Assembly: GCA_035699745.1 (NCBI GenBank)
Contig: DASSPH010000104.1
Location: forward strand, 47,005-111,004
Source of the DNA: Vicinamibacterales bacterium
GTDB lineage: Bacteria; Acidobacteriota; Vicinamibacteria; Vicinamibacterales; 2-12-FULL-66-21
Direction: 5' to 3'
DNA length: 64,000 nucleotides
Part shown: positions 49,549-59,275 of the stretch, piece by piece
Position numbering within the stretch: the stretch's first letter is position 1
How the letters are laid out: every line of letters starts with the position of its first letter
The notes under the pieces: generated by a model
Seen by the model: only the letters and a program-made list of their open reading frames with translations
The model's database searches: none
Told to the model about the DNA's origin: nothing
Program-made: the position numbers and the translations under genes

Positions 49549-50300
49549 GACGTGGGACGGCCGGCGCGCGCGACCTGCACGGCGATGTCGGGGCGATCGC
49601 TGATGATGGCGTCGACGCCCCACGCCAGCAGCCGCCGCATGTCGTCTTCCGCGTCGACGGTCCACACCGCCACCGAGACCCGCGCCTCGTGCGCGTAGCG
49701 GACGAACCGCGGCGAGACCACGCGCGTCGAGCCCGACACCTCGGGCACCTGGAACTCGCGATACGCGGGACGCCGTACCGGCCAGCGCACCCACGATCGG
49801 TACAGCGCCAGGCGGGTCTCCTCGCGCGAGGCGCCGGTCGGGATCCGCGGCTCGTAATCGCGCGCCGCGCGCAGCACGCGCGTGCCGAACGAGCCCAGGG
49901 CGACGCGATCGACGGCCCGCGCGGCGCGGACGGCGTCGATGGTGCGGTGCGCCAGCTCGGGCTCGTTGACCTTCATCTCGATGATGCAGCGCGCGGCCGG
50001 ATACCGGCGCAGCACGTCCTGGAGGCGAGGGACGCCGCCGGTGCGGCCGCGATGCGCCTCGAAGTGGAATCCGGCGTCGAGCCGGGCGAGCTCATCGGCC
50101 GTGCGCGCCGCCACCGGGCCGGTGCCGTCGGTCGTCCGCTCGAGCGTCGCGTCGTGATGGACGACCACCACCCCGTCGCGCGACAGGCGAACGTCGAACT
50201 CGAGGCCATCGGCGCCGAGCGACAGCCCGTGATCGAAGGCCAGCAGCGTGTTCTCGGGCCGCAGCTTCGCGCCGCCGCGATGGGCAAACACCAGCGCCAC
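49545..50300 (-). CDS. Glycerophosphodiester phosphodiesterase
   Basis: This 251-residue GDPD-family enzyme hydrolyses glycerophosphodiesters to glycerol-3-phosphate and an alcohol. Catalytic and metal residues are present: AHRGG (His), RPENTLLAF (Glu), GLEFDVRLSRDG (Glu, Asp), VVHHD (His), CIIEMKV (Glu), and the C-terminal SVAVWTVD with its Trp. GTG at 50300 is chosen: it sits 7 nt after TAGAAT and right before VFAHRGG; the upstream ATG at 50381 would reach the divergent MoxR start. No signal peptide is seen. Its 3' end overlaps the preceding gene convergently by 4 bp. Confidence 0.93.
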   Translation of the reverse strand: MALVFAHRGGAKLRPENTLLAFDHGLSLGADGLEFDVRLSRDGVVVVHHDATLERTTDGTGPVAARTADELARLDAGFHFEAHRGRTGGVPRLQDVLRRYPAARCIIEMKVNEPELAHRTIDAVRAARAVDRVALGSFGTRVLRAARDYEPRIPTGASREETRLALYRSWVRWPVRRPAYREFQVPEVSGSTRVVSPRFVRYAHEARVSVAVWTVDAEDDMRRLLAWGVDAIISDRPDIAVQVARAGRPTS

Positions 50301-50307
50301 GCGTTGA

Positions 50308-50313
50308 ATTCTA
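50308..50313 (-). promoter_or_regulatory. -10 box of the GDPD gene (leaderless)
   Basis: TAGAAT on the minus strand is followed by 7 nt (TCAACGC) and GTG at 50300, with no ribosome binding site between. Confidence 0.5.
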
Positions 50314-50368
50314 GCGGACGGCAACGCACTCCGCGCACCACGTGCCCCCCGCACCCCGCGCATCCTGC

Positions 50369-50374
50369 TAAGAT
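50369..50374 (+). promoter_or_regulatory. -10 box of the MoxR gene (leaderless)
   Basis: TAAGAT is followed by 6 nt (CCGTCA) and the ATG at 50381. No ribosome binding site or -35 match is visible. Confidence 0.5.
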
Positions 50375-50380
50375 CCGTCA

Positions 50381-51886
<1,506 letters not shown>

Positions 51887-51935
51887 CTGCATGACTGTCA
51901 CACGCGACGGCGGAACGCCCACATCGCCTGGCGGG

Positions 51936-51970
51936 CTTCGTGTTCTCTGTGGCCTTTGCGGCGGAGCGCG
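51936..51970. repeat. Degenerate copy of the GTGGCCTTTG repeat family
   Basis: TTCGTGTTCTCTGTGGCCTTTG followed by GGAGCG resembles one arm of the inverted-repeat element at 59174-59275 (shared GTGGCCTTTG and CGGAGCGCG). It lies in the gap between the MoxR and VWA genes. It may be a remnant of the same dispersed element. Confidence 0.35.
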
Positions 51971-51993
51971 TCCGTGACGGCGGGAGCACGCTT

Positions 51994-53268
51994 GTGAAGT
52001 ACCGCTACAGCAAGTTCACCGGCGACGATCTCGACGAGATCGATCTCGAGGATCTGCTCTCGCGGCTCTCGGATCTGCTGCTCGGCAGCGGCTTCGACAA
52101 CCCGTACGGGCTGCCCTACGAGGACGACGACGAGAGCGGGCACTCGCGGCAGTCGCTGCACGACGCGATCATGGAGGCCATCCTCAACGGCGGGATGCTG
52201 TCGGAGGAGATGCTCGAACGGCTGCTCGGCAAGGACTGGCGCGACGCCGACGACGCCGAGCAGCGGCTGGAGCAGCTGATCGACAGGATCATCGAGAAGC
52301 TGCAGGCGCAAGGGTACCTGAGCGCCCAGCCGGATCTGGCGCGCGAGCGCGAGCAGCGTGAAGCGGGCGGCGGCGGCATGGGCGACACGGCGCAGTACCG
52401 CTTCGAGATCACCGACAAGAGCCTGGACTTTCTCGGCTTCAAGGCGCTGCGCGACCTGCTCGGCTCCCTCGGCAAGAGCAGTCTCGGCCGCCACGACACC
52501 CGCGAGATGGCCACCGGCATCGAGGCCAGCGGCGCGTCGAAGCCGTACGAGTTCGGCGACACGATGAATCTCGACCCGAGCGGGACGATCCTCAACGCCG
52601 TGCTGCGGGCGCGCAACGCGGGCGTGACGGGCGGCATCGAGGTGGACTATCAGGACCTGATGGTCGCGCAGGGGGAGTACCAGTCATCCTGCGCCACGGT
52701 GCTGATGCTCGACTGCAGCCACAGCATGATCCTCTACGGCGAGGACCGCTTCACGCCCGCCAAGCGCGTCGCGCTCGCGCTGGCGAATCTGATCCGCCTG
52801 CAGTATCCCGGCGACGCGCTGAAGGTCGTCCTGTTCCACGACTCGGCGGAAGAGATTCCGCTCGGGCAGCTCGCGCGATCGAAGGTCGGACCGTATTACA
52901 CCAACACGCGCGAGGGGCTGCGGCTCGCCCGCCGCATCCTCGAACGGCAGCAGAAGGACATGCGGCAGATCGTGATGATCACGGACGGCAAGCCGTCGGC
53001 GCTGACGCGGCCGGACGGCCGCATCTACCGCAACGCCTTCGGTCTCGATCCGTTCATCGTCTCGGAGACGTTCGCCGAGGTGGCCGCCTGCCGCAAGGCC
53101 GGCATCCTGATCAACACCTTCATGCTGGCGCGCGATCCGGATCTGGTGAGCTTCGTGCGCAAGGTGGCGCAGATCTGCCACGGCAAGGCTTACTTCACCA
53201 CCCCGCGCACGCTCGGACGCTACGTGCTGATGGACTACATGGACAAGAAGACGCGGACAATACACTGA
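51994..53268 (+). CDS. VWA-domain protein, partner of the MoxR ATPase
   Basis: This 424-residue protein starts at GTG 51994, 7 nt after GGGAG, which is better supported than the upstream ATG at 51940 that lies in repeat-like DNA. The N-terminal 200 residues are acidic and helical ([20 protein letters not shown]). The VWA domain has an intact MIDAS: DCSHS (DxSxS), a Thr/Asp pair in MITDGKPS. Together with the MoxR-type ATPase it resembles a chelatase-like two-subunit machine. The stop codon lies inside the first copy of the tandem repeat that follows. Confidence 0.88.
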   Translation: MKYRYSKFTGDDLDEIDLEDLLSRLSDLLLGSGFDNPYGLPYEDDDESGHSRQSLHDAIMEAILNGGMLSEEMLERLLGKDWRDADDAEQRLEQLIDRIIEKLQAQGYLSAQPDLAREREQREAGGGGMGDTAQYRFEITDKSLDFLGFKALRDLLGSLGKSSLGRHDTREMATGIEASGASKPYEFGDTMNLDPSGTILNAVLRARNAGVTGGIEVDYQDLMVAQGEYQSSCATVLMLDCSHSMILYGEDRFTPAKRVALALANLIRLQYPGDALKVVLFHDSAEEIPLGQLARSKVGPYYTNTREGLRLARRILERQQKDMRQIVMITDGKPSALTRPDGRIYRNAFGLDPFIVSETFAEVAACRKAGILINTFMLARDPDLVSFVRKVAQICHGKAYFTTPRTLGRYVLMDYMDKKTRTIH

Positions 53269-53748
53269 AGATGGCCGATTGCAGATTGGCGATCGACAAA
53301 TGGCGATTGACGGATTGGCGATCGACGGACTGGCGATTGATGATTGGAGCGCCATCGCCACTCGTCAATCCGTCGATCGACACTCGAGCCGCGCGACCAA
53401 GACACTGAAGATGGCCGATGGCAGATTGGCGATCGACAAATGCCGATTGACGGATTGGCGATCGACGGACTGGCGATTGATGATTGGCGCGCCATCGCCA
53501 TTCGTCAATCCGTCGATCGACACTCCCTCCAATCGCCACCTGTCGATCGCCAATCGCCGCGCGACCAAGACACTGAAGATGGCCGATGGCAGATTGGCGA
53601 TCGACAAATGCCGATTGACGGATCGGCGATCGACGGACTGGCGATTGATGATTGGCGCGCCATCGCCACTCGTCAATCCGTCGATCGACAATCCCTCCAA
53701 TCGCCATTTGTCGATCGCCAATCGCCAATCGCCAATCGGCAATTGACC
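53262..53748. repeat. Triple tandem repeat of palindromic GGCGATCGAC-rich units
   Basis: Three copies start with ACACTGAAGATGGCCGAT at 53262, 53402 and 53570, giving periods of 140 and 168 bp. Each copy contains ATTGGCGATCGAC/GTCGATCGCCAAT inverted segments, so each can fold as a hairpin. Copy 1 lacks about 28 bp (the CCTCCAATCGCCA block) present in the others. The first unit begins within the VWA gene and includes its TGA stop. The region fills the 480-bp gap before the LON gene. Frames through it are not credible genes. Confidence 0.85.
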
Positions 53749-54372
53749 ATGCTGCCCCCCACCATCCCGGTGTTCCCGCTGCCCAACGTGGTGCTGTTCC
53801 CCAGCGTCTTCCTGCCGCTCCACATCTTCGAGCCGCGCTACCGGAAGATGGTGGACGACGCGCTGAACGGGGATCGGATCATCGGCATGGTGCTGCTGCG
53901 GCCCGGCTGGGAACGGGACTACGACGGGCGGCCGCCGGTCTACCCGATCGGCTGCGCGGGCGTGATCACGCACGCCGAACGGCTCGCCGACGGGCGTTTC
54001 AACATCGTCCTCCGCGGCATGGAGCGGTTCCGCATCACCGGCGAGCACGATGACCTCCCCTACCGCGTCGCCGACGTCGACGCGCTGCCCGAAGCGGCGG
54101 CGGATGCCGACCGGCTGGAGATCCGCGCCGCGCGCCGCCGGCTCGAAGCGCTGCTGGTGCCGCAGCCCGAAGGGGCCCGCGACACGAAAGTGCCGACCTC
54201 GATGCCCGACGAGGACCTGGTGAACGCGCTGGCGCAGTATCTGGAGCTGGAGCCGGTCGAGAAGCAGGCGCTGCTCGAGCGCGACGGCGTGCTGCAGCGC
54301 TGCCGCTCGCTGATCGAGCTGCTGGAGATCAAGGTGCTGGTGGCGCGCCAGCAGTGGAGCTCAGGCCACTAG
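53749..54372 (+). CDS. LON substrate-binding-domain protein
   Basis: This 207-residue protein consists of the N-terminal domain of Lon proteases only: IPVFPLPNVVLFPSVFLPLHIFEPRYRKMV at the start, a central FNIVLRGMERFRI and a helical C-terminal part ending LLEIKVLVARQ. There is no AAA+ or protease domain, so it is the stand-alone YbgR/'LON peptidase substrate-binding' type of unknown function. The frame is open upstream through the tandem repeat, but the fold starts at ATG 53749. It might act with the MoxR/VWA pair, which is only positional inference. Confidence 0.88.
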   Translation: MLPPTIPVFPLPNVVLFPSVFLPLHIFEPRYRKMVDDALNGDRIIGMVLLRPGWERDYDGRPPVYPIGCAGVITHAERLADGRFNIVLRGMERFRITGEHDDLPYRVADVDALPEAAADADRLEIRAARRRLEALLVPQPEGARDTKVPTSMPDEDLVNALAQYLELEPVEKQALLERDGVLQRCRSLIELLEIKVLVARQQWSSGH

Positions 54373-54414
54373 CGTGTCCCCGGTGCGTCACCGCGGCCCC
54401 TGCTGAGAACACCC

Positions 54415-55080
54415 TCACCGCCGTACCGGGACCGGGCGGTATTCGAAGAGCACGTTGCTGACGATCGCGATCGGCCGCCCGGCCATCGCGGCCGTCTCCC
54501 GTCCCGCCGGCGTCAGCGCGTCGAGCGTCTCACCCAGCAGGCTCACCTGATCGACGCCGGCCGGCACGGTCACGACGATCTGCTCGCGGCCGGCGGGCGC
54601 GACCGCCTTCAGGCTGCCGGGACCGGCGCCGCCGCCGATGCGATCGAACAGATCCGCGGCGGTGCGGAACTCCGCTTCCACGCCGCCGCGCGTCAGCACG
54701 TCCCCCTTCATCGTGGCGACGGCGATGCCGGCGCGATAGCGCGCATAGGCCTTGCCGCGCTTCATCTCGTCGTCGGAGTAGACGTGCCGCGCGTGCAGGT
54801 CGAAGGTCAGGACGCCGGGGCCGGTGTGCGGCGGCAGCCCGATGACGATGCCCTGCGCCGGATCGCGTCCGACGGGCACGTCACAGTAACTGCGCACCGT
54901 TTTCACTCCCATGCCGATCAGCGACGGACACTTCACGTCGGGCGTGGCGGTCTTCATCGGCGCCGGTTTCGCCGCCCTCGCGGCGGGCCGGCGCGCCGGC
55001 GGCTTGCGCTGCGCGTCGAGCGGCACGGCCGCGGCCGCGATCGCGACGACGAGGATCGCTGACGTCAGGACGCGTCCCAT
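54415..55080 (-). CDS. Secreted protein of unknown function
   Basis: This 221-residue protein has a signal peptide ([21 protein letters not shown]) and a Lys/Pro/Ala-rich linker (about 24-48). The rest, with two Cys (KCPSLIGMG and SYCDVP), LTFDLHARHVYSDDE and AAGREQIVVTVP, is beta-rich. I do not recognise the family. Its start lies 15 bp inside the end of the BtuF-like gene, so the two are co-transcribed. A periplasmic role linked to corrinoid or metal uptake is conceivable but unsupported. Confidence 0.6.
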   Translation of the reverse strand: MGRVLTSAILVVAIAAAAVPLDAQRKPPARRPAARAAKPAPMKTATPDVKCPSLIGMGVKTVRSYCDVPVGRDPAQGIVIGLPPHTGPGVLTFDLHARHVYSDDEMKRGKAYARYRAGIAVATMKGDVLTRGGVEAEFRTAADLFDRIGGGAGPGSLKAVAPAGREQIVVTVPAGVDQVSLLGETLDALTPAGRETAAMAGRPIAIVSNVLFEYRPVPVRR

Positions 55081-55853
55081 GCCTTCAGTATCGCATGCAG
55101 CCGCGAAACCCCTTCGGTCAGCGACGCCGGCCCCGGCTGGAGGATGTAGGTCGATTTGATCTCGTGGATCCGATCGCAGCGCACCGCGTTGACGCGATCC
55201 CAGCCGGGCCGCTCGACGATGGCGCGCTTCTTCACCGCCTTGCCGCACCACGACGCCACGATCACGTCCGGATTGCGCGCGATCACGAGCGCGGGATCGA
55301 CGATGCGATCCCTGCCCAGCGCCTTGTCGCGCAGCTCCGGGAAGATCGGCTCGCCGCCGGCGATCTCGACCAGCTCCTCGACCCAGCGGATCCCCGAGAT
55401 GAGGGGCGCGTCCCATTCCTCGAAGAACACCCTGGGGCGCCGGGGCATCGCGGCGGCGCTGCGGCGAATCGCCTCGAGGCCGTCCTCCATGCGGGCGGCC
55501 AGCGCATCGCCGGCCTCGCCGCGTCCGACCAGCGCACCGACGACGCGGATCATCTGCAGGATCTCGCCGACACTGCGCTGGTTGAAGGTATAGACCGGAT
55601 AGCCGCGGCGGATCAGCTCGCGCGCGAGGTCCGCCTGCAAGTCGGAGAACGCGAGCACGAGATCGGGCCGCAGGGCGTCGATCCTGTCGAAGCGCGCGTT
55701 GATGAACGCCGAGACCTTCGGCTTGCGCCGCGCCTCCGGCGGCCGCACCGTGTAACCGGACACACCGACGACGCGGTCCCCTTCGCCGAGCAGGTACAGC
55801 GTCTCGGTCGTCTCTTCGGTCAGGCAGACGATGCGTGATGGATATCGTGACAC
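55065..55853 (-). CDS. BtuF/TroA-like cobalamin-type binding protein without signal peptide
   Basis: This 262-residue protein has the periplasmic-binding fold of vitamin B12 ABC systems: [17 protein letters not shown], the VVGVSGYT turn, [20 protein letters not shown] and [14 protein letters not shown]. There is no signal peptide, so it is probably cytoplasmic or uses another export route; homologues lacking one occur near cobalamin genes. The start is a GTG at 55853, which overlaps folE by 34 bp; the sequence [13 protein letters not shown] immediately follows. No permease or ATPase gene lies nearby. Its 3' end overlaps the secreted protein gene by 16 bp. Confidence 0.8.
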   Translation of the reverse strand: MSRYPSRIVCLTEETTETLYLLGEGDRVVGVSGYTVRPPEARRKPKVSAFINARFDRIDALRPDLVLAFSDLQADLARELIRRGYPVYTFNQRSVGEILQMIRVVGALVGRGEAGDALAARMEDGLEAIRRSAAAMPRRPRVFFEEWDAPLISGIRWVEELVEIAGGEPIFPELRDKALGRDRIVDPALVIARNPDVIVASWCGKAVKKRAIVERPGWDRVNAVRCDRIHEIKSTYILQPGPASLTEGVSRLHAILKAWDAS

Positions 55854-56419
55854 GGCGAGACGCGCGACGGCAGGTCGGGACGCTTGATCAGTTCCAGGAA
55901 CTCCATCCGCGTCCGCGCATCATGCTGGAAGCCGCCGAGCATGGCGCTGGTGATGGCGAACGAGTTCTGCTTCTCGACCCCGCGCATCGCCATGCACAGG
56001 TGCGTGGCCTCGATGACCACCGCGACGCCGAGCGGGTCGATCTTCTCGCGGATGGTGTCGGCGATCTGACTGGTCATCCGCTCCTGAATCTGCAGCCTGC
56101 GGGCGAACACTTCGACCAGGCGCGGAATCTTGCTCAAGCCGATCACCTTGCCCTTGGGAATGTAGGCGATGTGGCAGCGGCCGAAGAACGGCAGCAGATG
56201 GTGCTCGCACAGGCTGTAGAAGTCGATGTCCTTGACGATCACCATCTCGTTATAATCGACCGTGAACAGCGCGTTGTTGAGGACCGTGTCCACGTCGGCC
56301 GCGTAGCCGCTCGTCAGGAAGCGCAGCGCTTTCTCGACGCGCTTCGGGGTGTCGAGCAGCCCCTCGCGCGCGGGATCCTCCCCGAGCTCGGCGAGCAGCC
56401 GGCGGATTATTTCCTGCAT
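55820..56419 (-). CDS. folE: GTP cyclohydrolase I
   Basis: This 199-residue enzyme makes dihydroneopterin triphosphate, the first step of folate/pterin synthesis. The zinc and active-site motifs are [16 protein letters not shown] (Cys, His), [16 protein letters not shown] and [11 protein letters not shown] with the second zinc Cys. Length and order match bacterial FolE. The ATG at 56419 is preferred to the longer frame because the family starts at this point. It has TACAAT 6 nt upstream and no ribosome binding site. Its start codon overlaps, on the opposite strand, the ATG of the TPR protein. It runs into the BtuF-like gene. Confidence 0.96.
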   Translation of the reverse strand: MQEIIRRLLAELGEDPAREGLLDTPKRVEKALRFLTSGYAADVDTVLNNALFTVDYNEMVIVKDIDFYSLCEHHLLPFFGRCHIAYIPKGKVIGLSKIPRLVEVFARRLQIQERMTSQIADTIREKIDPLGVAVVIEATHLCMAMRGVEKQNSFAITSAMLGGFQHDARTRMEFLELIKRPDLPSRVSPCHDIHHASSA

Positions 56420-57122
56420 GCTCTTATTGTATCTACTCCTCGCGGTGGGAGCCTTTCGCCTGCAGGCGGACGATCCCGATGCGCTGTACAGCCGACGCGA
56501 GCACCTCGCGAGCGCGCAGCGCGCCGAAGCCATCTGGGCGGAGCGGCTGATCAGGAATCCGGGAGACTTCGAGTCGGCGTGGAAGCTCGCCCGCGCGCGC
56601 TACTGGCTCGGCGGCCACGCCGAGGAGAAGAAGCGCAAAGCCTACCTCGAGGCGGGCATCGCCGCCGGGCGCGCCGCCGCCGCCATCGCCCCGGCCAGAC
56701 CCGAGGGGCATTTCTGGATCGCGGCGAACATGGGCGCGCTGGCGGAATCGTTCGGTCTGCGCCAGGGGCTGAAGTATCGCGGCGACATCAAGGCCGCGCT
56801 GGAAACCGTGCTGCGCCTGGATCCCGCGTTCCAGCACGGATCGGCGGACCGCGCGCTCGGCCGCTGGTACTTCAAGGTGCCGGGCCTGTTCGGCGGCAGC
56901 GACAAGAAGTCCGAGGAGCACCTGCGCAAATCGCTCACCTACAATCCCAACAGCAGCGTGTCGCTCTTCTTCCTCGCCGAAACGCTGATCGAACTGAAGA
57001 AGAAGGACGAGGCGCGGGCCGTGCTGCAGAAGCTCATCGACGCCCCCGTCGATCCCGAGTGGGCGCCCGAGGATCGCGAGTTCAAGCAAAAGGGGGCGGC
57101 GCTGCGCGCTGCGCTGCGGTAG
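56418..57122 (+). CDS. Small TPR-like exported or membrane-anchored protein
   Basis: This 234-residue protein starts [17 protein letters not shown], a short hydrophobic N-terminus that could be a signal peptide or anchor, then [21 protein letters not shown] and several helix pairs ([30 protein letters not shown]) of TPR type. If the ATG at 56418 is used, GATTAT sits 7 nt upstream and the codon shares bases with the folE ATG (CATG). TTG 56427 is an alternative. The 3' end is convergent with the hydroxyacyl-CoA dehydrogenase gene (no gap). A scaffold role is likely; partners are unknown. Confidence 0.7.
   Translation: MLLLYLLLAVGAFRLQADDPDALYSRREHLASAQRAEAIWAERLIRNPGDFESAWKLARARYWLGGHAEEKKRKAYLEAGIAAGRAAAAIAPARPEGHFWIAANMGALAESFGLRQGLKYRGDIKAALETVLRLDPAFQHGSADRALGRWYFKVPGLFGGSDKKSEEHLRKSLTYNPNSSVSLFFLAETLIELKKKDEARAVLQKLIDAPVDPEWAPEDREFKQKGAALRAALR
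56426..56431 (-). promoter_or_regulatory. -10 box of folE (leaderless)
   Basis: TACAAT on the minus strand is followed by 6 nt (AAGAGC) and the ATG at 56419. It lies inside the first codons of the divergent TPR gene. Confidence 0.5.
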
Positions 57123-57971
57123 TCAGTACTTGTAGAACCCGTGGCCGGATTTCTTCCCGAGCCGCCCGGCCAGGACCATCCGCTTGAGCAGCGGCGGCGG
57201 CGCGTATGCCGGTTCGCGGTACTCCTCGAACATGATGTTGGCGATGTAGTAGGTCGTGTCCAGGCCGACGAAATCGAGGAGCGTGAACGGCCCCATCGGA
57301 TAGCCGGTGCCCAGCTTCATCCCCTTGTCGATGTCTTCGATCGTGCCCAGACCGTTCTCGTACGAGCGGATCGCGTCGAGCAGGTACGGCACCAGCAGGC
57401 GGTTGACGATGAAACCGGGCTTGTCGGGCGCGGTGATCGGCTCCTTGCCGAGCGACTGCGCGAAGGCGAACACCGTGCGGTAGGTCTCGTCGCTGGTGGT
57501 GAGCCCGCGGATCACTTCGACCAGCTTCATCAGCGGCACCGGATTGAAGAAATGCAGCCCGGCGAAGCGATCGGGACGCTTCGTCTTCGCCGCCAGCTCG
57601 GTGATGCACAACGACGAGGTGTTCGAGCAGAAGATGGCATGGTCGGCGACGACCCGGTCGAGCACGCCGTACGCCTTCGTCTTCTCGTCGATGTTCTCGA
57701 TGATCGCCTCGACGACGAGATCGCAGTCCTTCAGGTCCTCGAGCCGCGTCGTGCCGGTCAGGTTGCCCAGCGTGCGGTCCTTTTCCTCCGCGGTGACCTT
57801 CCCCTTCTCGACGCCGCCGGCGAGGAACTTCTCGATCCGCCCGATGCCCTTCTCGAGAAAGCCGTCCTCGACCTCGCGGACGATGGTCTTGTAGCCCGCC
57901 GCCGCGCTCACCTGCGCGATGCCGGCCCCCATCAGGCCGCAACCCAGCACCCCAACCGTCTTGATCGCCAT
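57123..57971 (-). CDS. 3-hydroxybutyryl-CoA dehydrogenase
   Basis: This 282-residue enzyme is NAD-dependent. The Rossmann motif is VLGCGLMGAGIAQVSAAAG; SNTSSLCITELA and HFFNPVPLMKLVEV carry the catalytic His and partners; the C-terminal domain has GYPMGPFTLLDFVGLD. It is the last gene of the thiolase operon: its ATG shares one base with the stop of the upstream thiolase (TGATG). It is more typical of fatty-acid/PHB metabolism than the homologue at 16582-17430, and pairs naturally with the two thiolases here. Confidence 0.95.
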   Translation of the reverse strand: MAIKTVGVLGCGLMGAGIAQVSAAAGYKTIVREVEDGFLEKGIGRIEKFLAGGVEKGKVTAEEKDRTLGNLTGTTRLEDLKDCDLVVEAIIENIDEKTKAYGVLDRVVADHAIFCSNTSSLCITELAAKTKRPDRFAGLHFFNPVPLMKLVEVIRGLTTSDETYRTVFAFAQSLGKEPITAPDKPGFIVNRLLVPYLLDAIRSYENGLGTIEDIDKGMKLGTGYPMGPFTLLDFVGLDTTYYIANIMFEEYREPAYAPPPLLKRMVLAGRLGKKSGHGFYKY

Positions 57972-59152
57972 CACACAGTCTCCACAATGGCGGCGATGCC
58001 CTGCCCGCCACCGATACAGGCGGTCGCGAGACCGCGCTTCAGGCCGCGCCGCCGCAGTTCGAGCGTCAGCGTCAGGAGCAGACGGGTGCCGGTCATGCCG
58101 AGCGGATGGCCGAGCGCAATCGCGCCGCCGTTGACGTTGACGCGGTCCCGGTCGAGACCGAGCGCCTTCTCCACGGCGAGGTACTGCGCCGCGAATGCCT
58201 CGTTGACCTCGATGAGATCGATTTCCTTCAACGCCAGGCCGGCGCGCTCCAGCACTTTCCGCGTCGCCGGGACGGGCCCCATCCCCATCAGCGTCGGCTC
58301 GACCCCGACATACGCCCAGTGCGTCAGCTTCGCGAGCGGCTTCAGCCCCTTCCCTGTCGCTCCCGCGGCGGACGCCAGCAGCAGCGCCGCCCCGCCGTCG
58401 ACGATGCCGCTGGCATTGCCGGCGGTGACGCAGCCGTTCTTGCTGAACGCCGGCGGCAGCCTGGCCAGCCCCTCCATGGTGGAATCCGGACGCATGTGAT
58501 CGTCCTGCGCAAAGAGGTCCACGCCCTTGCGCGACTTGATCTCCACCGGAACGACTTCCTCTTTCAGCCGTCCGTCTTTCCACGCGCGGTCGGCGAGCTG
58601 CTGGCTGCGGATGGCGTAGGCGTCCTGCGCCTCGCGCGAGATGCTGTACTTCGCCGCGCAGTTCTCCGCCGTTCCTGCCATGGTGCAGCCGCAGTGCGTG
58701 TCGAGCAGGGCCGACCACAGCGTGTCTTCGAGCTGCCCCTGGCCGAGCCGCAGGCCGCTGCGCAGCCCACGGATCACGTGCGGCGCCTGGCTCATGCTCT
58801 CCATGCCGCCGGTGAGAACGACATCCGCCTCCCCGAGCACCAGCAGCTGCGCCCCGCTGATCGCCGCCTGGATGCCCGAGCCGCACAGGCGATTGACCGT
58901 CAACGCCGGCACCTCGATCGGCACGCCCGCCTTGAGTCCGACGTGCCGCGCGCCGTACACCGCGTCGGCGCTGGTCTGCAGCACGTTGCCGTAGACGACG
59001 TGATCCACGTCGGCCGGCTTCACACCAGTCCGCTCCATCGCCGCGCGTGCCGCGATCGCCCCCAGCTCCAGCGCCGAGAAGTCCTTCAACCTGCCCGTGT
59101 ATTCCGCCATCGGCGTCCGGGCGCCGCCGAGAATGAAGACGTCACCGTTCAT
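57971..59152 (-). CDS. Acetyl-CoA acetyltransferase (thiolase), copy 1
   Basis: This 393-residue thiolase has the acylated Cys in NRLCGSGIQAAISG (about residue 89), NEAFAAQYLA and GAIALGHPLGMTGTRLL with the catalytic His, and the general-base Cys in CIGGGQGIA. All four motifs are intact, so it should condense or cleave acetoacetyl-CoA or 3-ketoacyl-CoA. It lies downstream of the dehydrogenase at 59272 with a 119-bp gap filled by an inverted-repeat element, so it may have its own promoter or be reached by read-through. Confidence 0.95.
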   Translation of the reverse strand: MNGDVFILGGARTPMAEYTGRLKDFSALELGAIAARAAMERTGVKPADVDHVVYGNVLQTSADAVYGARHVGLKAGVPIEVPALTVNRLCGSGIQAAISGAQLLVLGEADVVLTGGMESMSQAPHVIRGLRSGLRLGQGQLEDTLWSALLDTHCGCTMAGTAENCAAKYSISREAQDAYAIRSQQLADRAWKDGRLKEEVVPVEIKSRKGVDLFAQDDHMRPDSTMEGLARLPPAFSKNGCVTAGNASGIVDGGAALLLASAAGATGKGLKPLAKLTHWAYVGVEPTLMGMGPVPATRKVLERAGLALKEIDLIEVNEAFAAQYLAVEKALGLDRDRVNVNGGAIALGHPLGMTGTRLLLTLTLELRRRGLKRGLATACIGGGQGIAAIVETV

Positions 59153-59173
59153 ACGTTTCCCTGATTGATTCGA

Positions 59174-59275
59174 CTGAGACGCGTCGACGACTCACGCTCC
59201 GGCACAAAGGCCGCGAAGATCACAAATGTGGCCTTTGTGTTCTTCGTGCCGGAGCGCGAGCCGCAGTCGTCTCAG
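59174..59275. repeat. Complex inverted-repeat element between dehydrogenase and thiolase genes
   Basis: Nested arms pair: CTGAGACG (59174-59181) with CGTCTCAG (59268-59275); CGCTCCGGCAC (59195-59205) with GTGCCGGAGCG (59246-59256); CACAAAGGCC (59203-59212) with GGCCTTTGTG (59230-59239). The TTCTTC between the last two right-hand arms would be a bulge. The outer right arm contains the stop codon of the dehydrogenase. A partial relative lies at 51936-51970. It could act as terminator or RNA-stability hairpin. Confidence 0.7.

Noticed and set aside
46396..49794. 1132-codon open frame on the minus strand opposite the SBBP/FG-GAP gene
   Set aside because: It has the same shadow composition and crosses into the GDPD gene. 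The plus strand has Asp-box and FG-GAP motifs that settle the coding strand.
53280..53740. HIP1-like GCGATCGC repeats as in cyanobacteria
   Set aside because: The recurring core is GGCGATCGAC inside one tandem array, not a dispersed octamer, and the gene content is not cyanobacterial.
53262..53748. Possible CRISPR array or coding region
   Set aside because: Units are 140-179 bp with internal palindromes and no unique spacers, and frames across it have no start signals or fold.
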